Assembly: GCA_020717935.1 (NCBI GenBank)
Contig: DYDK01000060.1
Coordinates: 1 to 9,109, forward strand
Direction: 5' to 3'
From: Desulfocapsa sp.
GTDB lineage: Bacteria; Desulfobacterota; Desulfobulbia; Desulfobulbales; Desulfocapsaceae
Length of the DNA: 9,109 bases
Position numbers and translations under genes: made by a program. Position 1 is the stretch's first letter. Each line of letters begins with the position of its first letter. Under the pieces are notes generated by a model. That model did no database searches. It was not told the origin of the DNA and was given only the letters and a program-made list of their open reading frames with translations. Of the stretch, positions 4,955-9,109 are shown one piece after another.

Positions 4955-6920
4955 TCATTTAGATGTCCGCTTTGGCGAAAAACATCTGTTCAAGGATATT
5001 TCTCAGCGGGTTCATGCCGGTGACCGCATTGGTCTCATTGGGGTTAATGGTGCCGGAAAATCAACCCTGCTCAAGATTATGGCTGGGGTAGCGACCTGTG
5101 ATGATGGGGTCATCACTAAGTCCAAACATTTTAGTGTCGGCTATCTGCCTCAGGAAAGCAGTGCCTTGGTCTCTGAAAATACCCTCTATCAGGAGGCAGA
5201 ATCAGCCTTTGATGAACTACTGACCATGCAGCAAGAGGCTGATTTTCTGCACCAGCAACTGGCGCTTACCGATCAGGGAACCGAGCTTTTTGACTCCATG
5301 CTCCAGCGGCAGGGGGAGTTGCAGCACCTTTTGGAGGGTCAGGATATTTATTCCATCCGGTCCCGAGTGGAAAAGGTACTGTTAGGCCTTGGCTTTCAGC
5401 AAACGGATATGGATGCAGCCGTGACCAGCTTTTCCGGCGGTTGGATCATGCGGCTGATGCTGGCCAAGATGCTGCTGGTGTCACCCTCGCTTCTGCTCCT
5501 CGATGAGCCCACGAACCATCTTGACCTCGATTCCCTTACCTGGGTGGAGGAGTTTTTTCGCTCCTGCCCAGGGGCAATGGTCATTATTTCTCATGACCGC
5601 ACCTTCCTTGACAAGATTACCAAGACCACTTGGGAATTGAGTCTGGGGAAGTTGTCGGTTTATAAAGGCAACTACTCCTATTTTGTCCAGGAAAAGGCGG
5701 AACGGCGGATCATTGAGAAAGGGGCCTATGACAATCAGCAGGCCAAGATCAAGCAGACCATGCGTTTTGTGGATCGTTTCCGGGCCAAATCGACCAAGGC
5801 CAAACAGGTGCAGAGCCGAGTCAAGCAACTGGAAAAGATTGAAATTCTTGAGCTGTCTGATGATGAACAGCAGATTCGCTTCTCTTTTCCACCGGCTCCG
5901 CCCTCGGGTCGGGATGTTTTGCAGATCGAGGGCTTGAGCAAGAGCTATCAAGGGCGGCCGATTTTTCATGATGTCGAACTGCAACTCCAGCGGGGCGATA
6001 AGGTGGCCGTGGTTGGAGTGAACGGGGCGGGCAAGTCAACCCTGCTCAAGATTATCGGTGGCCAGCTTGACTATGACACTGGCGAGATCACGCTGGGGCA
6101 TAATGTTCAGATCTCCTATTTTGGCCAGCATCAGGCCCAGGAACTGTCACCAACGCTGTCGGCCCTGGAAACGATGGCCTTATCCGGCGCCGATTTAACC
6201 ATCACCCGAACCCGTTCTCTGTTGGGGGCTTTTCTTTTTCGGGGTGAAGAGGTGGACAAGAAGGTGGCGGTGCTTTCCGGTGGGGAAAAAAGTCGGCTGG
6301 CCCTGGCGAAGATGATCGCCAAACCGGCCAACTGTATGCTCCTTGACGAGCCTACCAACCATCTCGATATGAGTTCGCAGGAGGTCTTGCAGGAAGCGAT
6401 GGCCCAGTATGATGGTTGCCTGATTGTGGTTTCCCATAACCGCTATTTCCTCGACAGTTTTGTCAATAAGGTGTTGGTAGTGAAAGAGGGAAGGGTGGCT
6501 CTGCACGAAGGGAATATCGCTGAGTATCTGCATAAAATCAGTCTTGAGGGTGATGATCCTAAAAAAAATATAAACTCTCAGGCCCAGGAACTTGCCGAGG
6601 GTGGCGGGGAGCATTCACGGGAGTCTAAAAAAGGACGGCGGCAGCAGGAGGCTCAGGAACGGCAGGAGCGGAGCCGCAAGCTGGCCCCGTGGAAGAAAAA
6701 GGGTGAAGAGGCTGAACGGCAGATTGCCAGTCTTGAAATCCGCAAGGAAGAATTGGAGACCTTGATGGCTGATCCCGAACTCTATCGCAACGAAGAGGCC
6801 TGGGCTGCAACCAGTAAGGAATACGAGCAGTGCAAGGGGCATCTGGAGCGATGGTACAGCCAATGGGAAGAGGCACAAGGCGAGATGGAAGACATTGAGG
6901 CGAGCTTTTCAGCTTCTTGA
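4941..6920 (+). CDS. ABC-F family ATPase (YheS-like)
   Basis: Cytosolic tandem ATPase without membrane segments. ABC-F proteins bind the ribosomal E site and relieve stalled or drug-blocked translation. The 659 residues hold two cassettes. Cassette 1 has Walker A GVNGAGKST at 34-42, signature SGGW at 165-168 and Walker B DEPTNHLD from 188 (catalytic Glu189). Cassette 2 has Walker A at 359-367, signature SGGEK at 446-450 and DEPTNHLD from 469 (Glu470). The inter-cassette linker (about 240-320) is charged and contains KGNYSYF and DRFRAKSTKAKQVQSR, as in E. coli YheS. A K/E/Q-rich stretch (540-580) leads to a coiled-coil C-terminal domain (about 585-657), as in YheS and Uup. The ATG lies inside the end of the radical SAM gene, with AAGGGG about 11 bases upstream, so translation is probably coupled. 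A housekeeping role is more likely than antibiotic resistance, judged from the length and YheS-type linker. Confidence 0.95.
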   Translation: MLSINHLDVRFGEKHLFKDISQRVHAGDRIGLIGVNGAGKSTLLKIMAGVATCDDGVITKSKHFSVGYLPQESSALVSENTLYQEAESAFDELLTMQQEADFLHQQLALTDQGTELFDSMLQRQGELQHLLEGQDIYSIRSRVEKVLLGLGFQQTDMDAAVTSFSGGWIMRLMLAKMLLVSPSLLLLDEPTNHLDLDSLTWVEEFFRSCPGAMVIISHDRTFLDKITKTTWELSLGKLSVYKGNYSYFVQEKAERRIIEKGAYDNQQAKIKQTMRFVDRFRAKSTKAKQVQSRVKQLEKIEILELSDDEQQIRFSFPPAPPSGRDVLQIEGLSKSYQGRPIFHDVELQLQRGDKVAVVGVNGAGKSTLLKIIGGQLDYDTGEITLGHNVQISYFGQHQAQELSPTLSALETMALSGADLTITRTRSLLGAFLFRGEEVDKKVAVLSGGEKSRLALAKMIAKPANCMLLDEPTNHLDMSSQEVLQEAMAQYDGCLIVVSHNRYFLDSFVNKVLVVKEGRVALHEGNIAEYLHKISLEGDDPKKNINSQAQELAEGGGEHSRESKKGRRQQEAQERQERSRKLAPWKKKGEEAERQIASLEIRKEELETLMADPELYRNEEAWAATSKEYEQCKGHLERWYSQWEEAQGEMEDIEASFSAS

Positions 6921-7201
6921 TTTCTTGACTTTATAAAAAAATATGGGTAATCGTAATTGTCAAAAAAAGTCGTGAAAATAGGGCCGGAAGGGGCGTATTT
7001 CATAAAGAATAGAGACGACAGTCATCGTTCTTTGGTGAAGAAATCTTCAGAAAGTTGTCAGGTGTGAGGACTGTTTTCTTATGCTATGAAAGGGGGAGTC
7101 GTTCTCTGGAAAGCAGGTGTTTTGAGAAATTCAGTCGCAGCAGGGGAAATTGTCTGCATAATGTGTTCTTTTCGTTCATTTTTTCGTGTAGGGGAATTTT
7201 C
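6921..7201. other. Spacer before secreted FG-GAP gene, possible promoter
   Basis: This 281-bp stretch carries no gene. The reading frame of the downstream gene is open back to 7055, but that extension has only a TTG start and would bury the signal peptide. A possible sigma70 promoter is TTGTCA (7055-7060) with TATGCT (7080-7085), though its 19-bp spacer is long. CATAAT (7157-7162) is an alternative -10 box without a good -35. I see no terminator after the ABC-F gene; TTGAC/GTCAA at 6925-6962 has too long a loop. Confidence 0.3.
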
Positions 7202-8905
7202 ATGAAAAAGTATTGCTTGTGTCGCGTGCTGTGTGTGAGCTTTATACTCTCGTTGTTATTATCTTTTTCCTTGGCCAGCGCCGGTGAAAAACAGTTGTCG
7301 ATGGCATTTTTGCCGTTTACGATTAATGCCCCAAAGGATATGGCGTATCTTCGTGATGGATTAGGCGAGATGCTCGCCAGTCGTCTGATTGCCGAAGCGG
7401 GCATTGTCGCTGTTGATAAAAAGACTATTAATGCCGCTTTGGGGGCAGGTGGTAAACTTGACCCTGCTCAGGTGGAACTCTTGGCCTCAAAAATGGGGGC
7501 CGATTTTCTCCTGTATGGTAGCGTCACCTCATTGGGGGGAGGGATGAGTTTTGATGCCAAGCTCTATTCAGTCGCTACCAAAAAGAGTGAGTCGTTTTAT
7601 GCCACCGCCGCTCGAGAAGGAGATGTGATGACCGCCATTGACAGCCTGGCTTGGTCGGTGCTGGAAAAAACATTTGGAAAAAAACGGCCTAACGGTGGGT
7701 CAGCTTCTCAAACTGCCGTGGCCGGAGCGGATACAGGAGCCCTGCAGACAGCTCATCCCGACCGGACATTCAGGGCGACTGCCGGTCTTGGGAACTCGTC
7801 TCTGTTGTGGAGTGAAGGTTCCAGTCAGTTTTTCAAGACCCGGAATGTGCAGTTGTCCCTGGAAGGTCTGGCCATTGGTGATGTTGATGGTGATGGGGCG
7901 CTGGAAGTGGTTATGACAGACAGGGAAAAGGTGCTGGTCTATAAACTCAACGAGGGAAGGCTTGCCGAGTTTGCTACGATTGAACCCGGTGTCCGTTATA
8001 AGATCCATGCGGTCAATGTCGCTGATCTCAATGATAATGGTAAGGCTGAGATTTATATCAGTGCCGCCGATGCTGGAATGCCTGGCTCTATGGGCGTGGA
8101 ATGGGATGGTAAGGCTATGGTCACCCTGTTTAAGGATGCCAGGTATTACCTCCGGCCGGTCAAGGTGCCCGGTCTGGGCATGGTCTTGGCTGGACAAAAG
8201 TCTGGCGCGGAAGGAATTGCCATCAGTGGCCCTATTTTTATCTTAACCCGCGATGGTGAAAATGTGAGCGGTGATGAGCGATTGCCAGTGCCGTCAGGCG
8301 TGAATATGTTTGATTTTTCGTTTGCTGATGTAGATGGCGACGGGGAGTGGGAGGTCGTGGTTTTAGACCGGTGGAACAAGTTGCTGGTGATGAAGCAGAG
8401 CGGCAAAGTGATGTGGAAGAGCGAAGATCGGTATGGGGCGACCAAGCGCTTCCTTGGTGGAAAATCAGCCATGCAGATGACCCAGCAGACCGGAGCCAGA
8501 AGGAGTGCCAGCAAAATGGCTGATGGTGTGGAACTTTTTGAAGAGGTCTTTGTCCCTTCCCGCATTTTGGTGGCCGATGTTGATGCCGATGGTATTGATG
8601 ATATTATTATTAACGCCAATACCCCTACTTGGACCAGTCTGACGCGCAGTATCCAGGTCTTTCAGTCCGGGACTCTACTTGGCTTGAAGTGGAATGGTGT
8701 TGGCTTCCAGGAATTATGGCGCACCCGAAAGGTTGATGGTTATGTGGTGGATTATGATGCCCGTTCCGCTCATCTGCCCTTGAAAGACAAGATTGAGCAA
8801 CTCTATGTCGGGGTCGTGGCCCAAGGCAGTTTTGGCGATATGTTGACGGCTGAAGAGTCCATGCTGCTTGTGTATCCCTTACGGTTCAAGGCTCAGGAAC
8901 AGTAG
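7202..8905 (+). CDS. Secreted protein: CsgG/TolB-N-like domain plus FG-GAP/VCBS repeats
   Basis: Function unknown. The ATG at 7202 is chosen for the AGGGGA site six bases upstream and because it starts a classic Sec signal peptide: MKK, a hydrophobic core, and a likely cut after ASA at residue 27. There is no lipobox, so it should be a soluble periplasmic or exported protein. Residues about 32-160 (MAFLPF, an early DGLGEMLASRL helix, then GADFLLYGSVT) resemble the CsgG/TolB-N/FlgO-like fold of envelope proteins. A Ser/Ala/Gly-rich linker follows. From about 215 there are four aspartate-rich loops of the FG-GAP calcium-binding type: DVDGDG at 227, DLNDNG at 275, DVDGDG at 376 and DVDADG at 459, each followed by a hydrophobic strand, suggesting a partial beta-propeller. 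The mature protein is about 540 residues. It stands alone, with no partner gene in view. Domain calls are from pattern recognition; the overall match is good, the role open. Confidence 0.8.
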   Translation: MKKYCLCRVLCVSFILSLLLSFSLASAGEKQLSMAFLPFTINAPKDMAYLRDGLGEMLASRLIAEAGIVAVDKKTINAALGAGGKLDPAQVELLASKMGADFLLYGSVTSLGGGMSFDAKLYSVATKKSESFYATAAREGDVMTAIDSLAWSVLEKTFGKKRPNGGSASQTAVAGADTGALQTAHPDRTFRATAGLGNSSLLWSEGSSQFFKTRNVQLSLEGLAIGDVDGDGALEVVMTDREKVLVYKLNEGRLAEFATIEPGVRYKIHAVNVADLNDNGKAEIYISAADAGMPGSMGVEWDGKAMVTLFKDARYYLRPVKVPGLGMVLAGQKSGAEGIAISGPIFILTRDGENVSGDERLPVPSGVNMFDFSFADVDGDGEWEVVVLDRWNKLLVMKQSGKVMWKSEDRYGATKRFLGGKSAMQMTQQTGARRSASKMADGVELFEEVFVPSRILVADVDADGIDDIIINANTPTWTSLTRSIQVFQSGTLLGLKWNGVGFQELWRTRKVDGYVVDYDARSAHLPLKDKIEQLYVGVVAQGSFGDMLTAEESMLLVYPLRFKAQEQ

Positions 8906-9109
8906 GAAGAAGTGCGCGTGATATCAATGTTTTCTGCCTAATTCTAAGTTGGGTGAAAAAAGGTAAATGCTCCTGTGAATAAGCTTGTAACAATTAAACA
9001 GCGATTTTCGCATCGCGTATAACCGACACAGCCGCTAACATTTAATGTTTTCATATCAGTTGAACTGCATATTCAATTTTGCTCCGCCTATCCATGGTAG
9101 TTCCTGGGG
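8906..9109. other. Right-end spacer, nothing callable
   Basis: This stretch is AT-rich and follows the FG-GAP gene. A small hairpin GCGAT/ATCGC (9001-9016) lacks a T-run. An ATG at 9045 opens a frame that stays open to the window edge for 21 codons but has no ribosome site. Two minus-strand frames are also open at the edge for about 17 codons. None can be supported as a gene. Confidence 0.3.

Noticed and set aside
7055..7201. 49-residue N-terminal extension of the FG-GAP protein.
   Set aside because: It would place the signal peptide internally, and the ATG at 7202 has a good ribosome site.
8988..9040. attC-like integron site suggested by TAACAA and GCTAAC ends.
   Set aside because: The end motifs are in direct rather than inverted orientation and the required paired R/L boxes are absent.
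9045..9109. Frame open from ATG to the right edge.
   Set aside because: It is only 21 codons, has no ribosome site, and two minus-strand frames are equally open there.

Overview
The window reads as an ordinary chromosomal segment from a Gram-negative bacterium. The markers are a lipid A phosphoethanolamine-transferase homologue, a DgkA-type diacylglycerol kinase and a Sec-exported FG-GAP protein. Moderate GC content and a clostridial/deltaproteobacterial type of Elp3-like radical SAM protein suggest a Desulfobacterota-like (former Deltaproteobacteria) host. That taxonomic guess is inference and weak.

Layout, left to right. (1) Positions 1-207 hold no convincing gene. They contain a perfect palindrome (146-164) and a strong terminator (167-199) that ends a minus-strand tRNA-Cys(GCA) gene (208-282, CCA encoded), whose sigma70-like promoter lies at 338-367. 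(2) Diverging from the tRNA is rnc (RNase III, 380-1108). (3) After a 280-bp spacer comes a lipid-modification pair: dgkA (1389-1760) and an eptA/mcr-type gene (1858-3567). Phosphoethanolamine transfer from phosphatidylethanolamine releases diacylglycerol, which DgkA phosphorylates back to phosphatidate, so the two fit one cycle. (4) A gene-poor spacer follows (3568-3898), ending in a 68-bp imperfect inverted repeat that looks like a REP/MITE-type mobile palindrome. (5) Two overlapping genes come next: a short Elp3-like radical SAM protein (3899-4954) and a YheS-like ABC-F ATPase (4941-6920). (6) After another spacer there is a secreted protein (7202-8905) joining a CsgG/TolB-N-like N-terminal domain to a C-terminal region with four DxDxDG-type loops. 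The last 204 bp hold nothing I can call.

All large genes are on the plus strand, and no frame is broken. The most interesting observation is that the EptA homologue keeps the family fold markers and several metal residues but differs at six active-site or substrate-site positions that are strongly conserved in EptA/MCR enzymes: the nucleophilic Thr is Ser, two His are Tyr and Ser, a Lys is Arg, and two membrane-side phosphoethanolamine-binding residues differ. RNase III also carries Cys in place of one metal-binding Asp. I found no CRISPR array, transposase, phage gene or clearly new multi-gene system.
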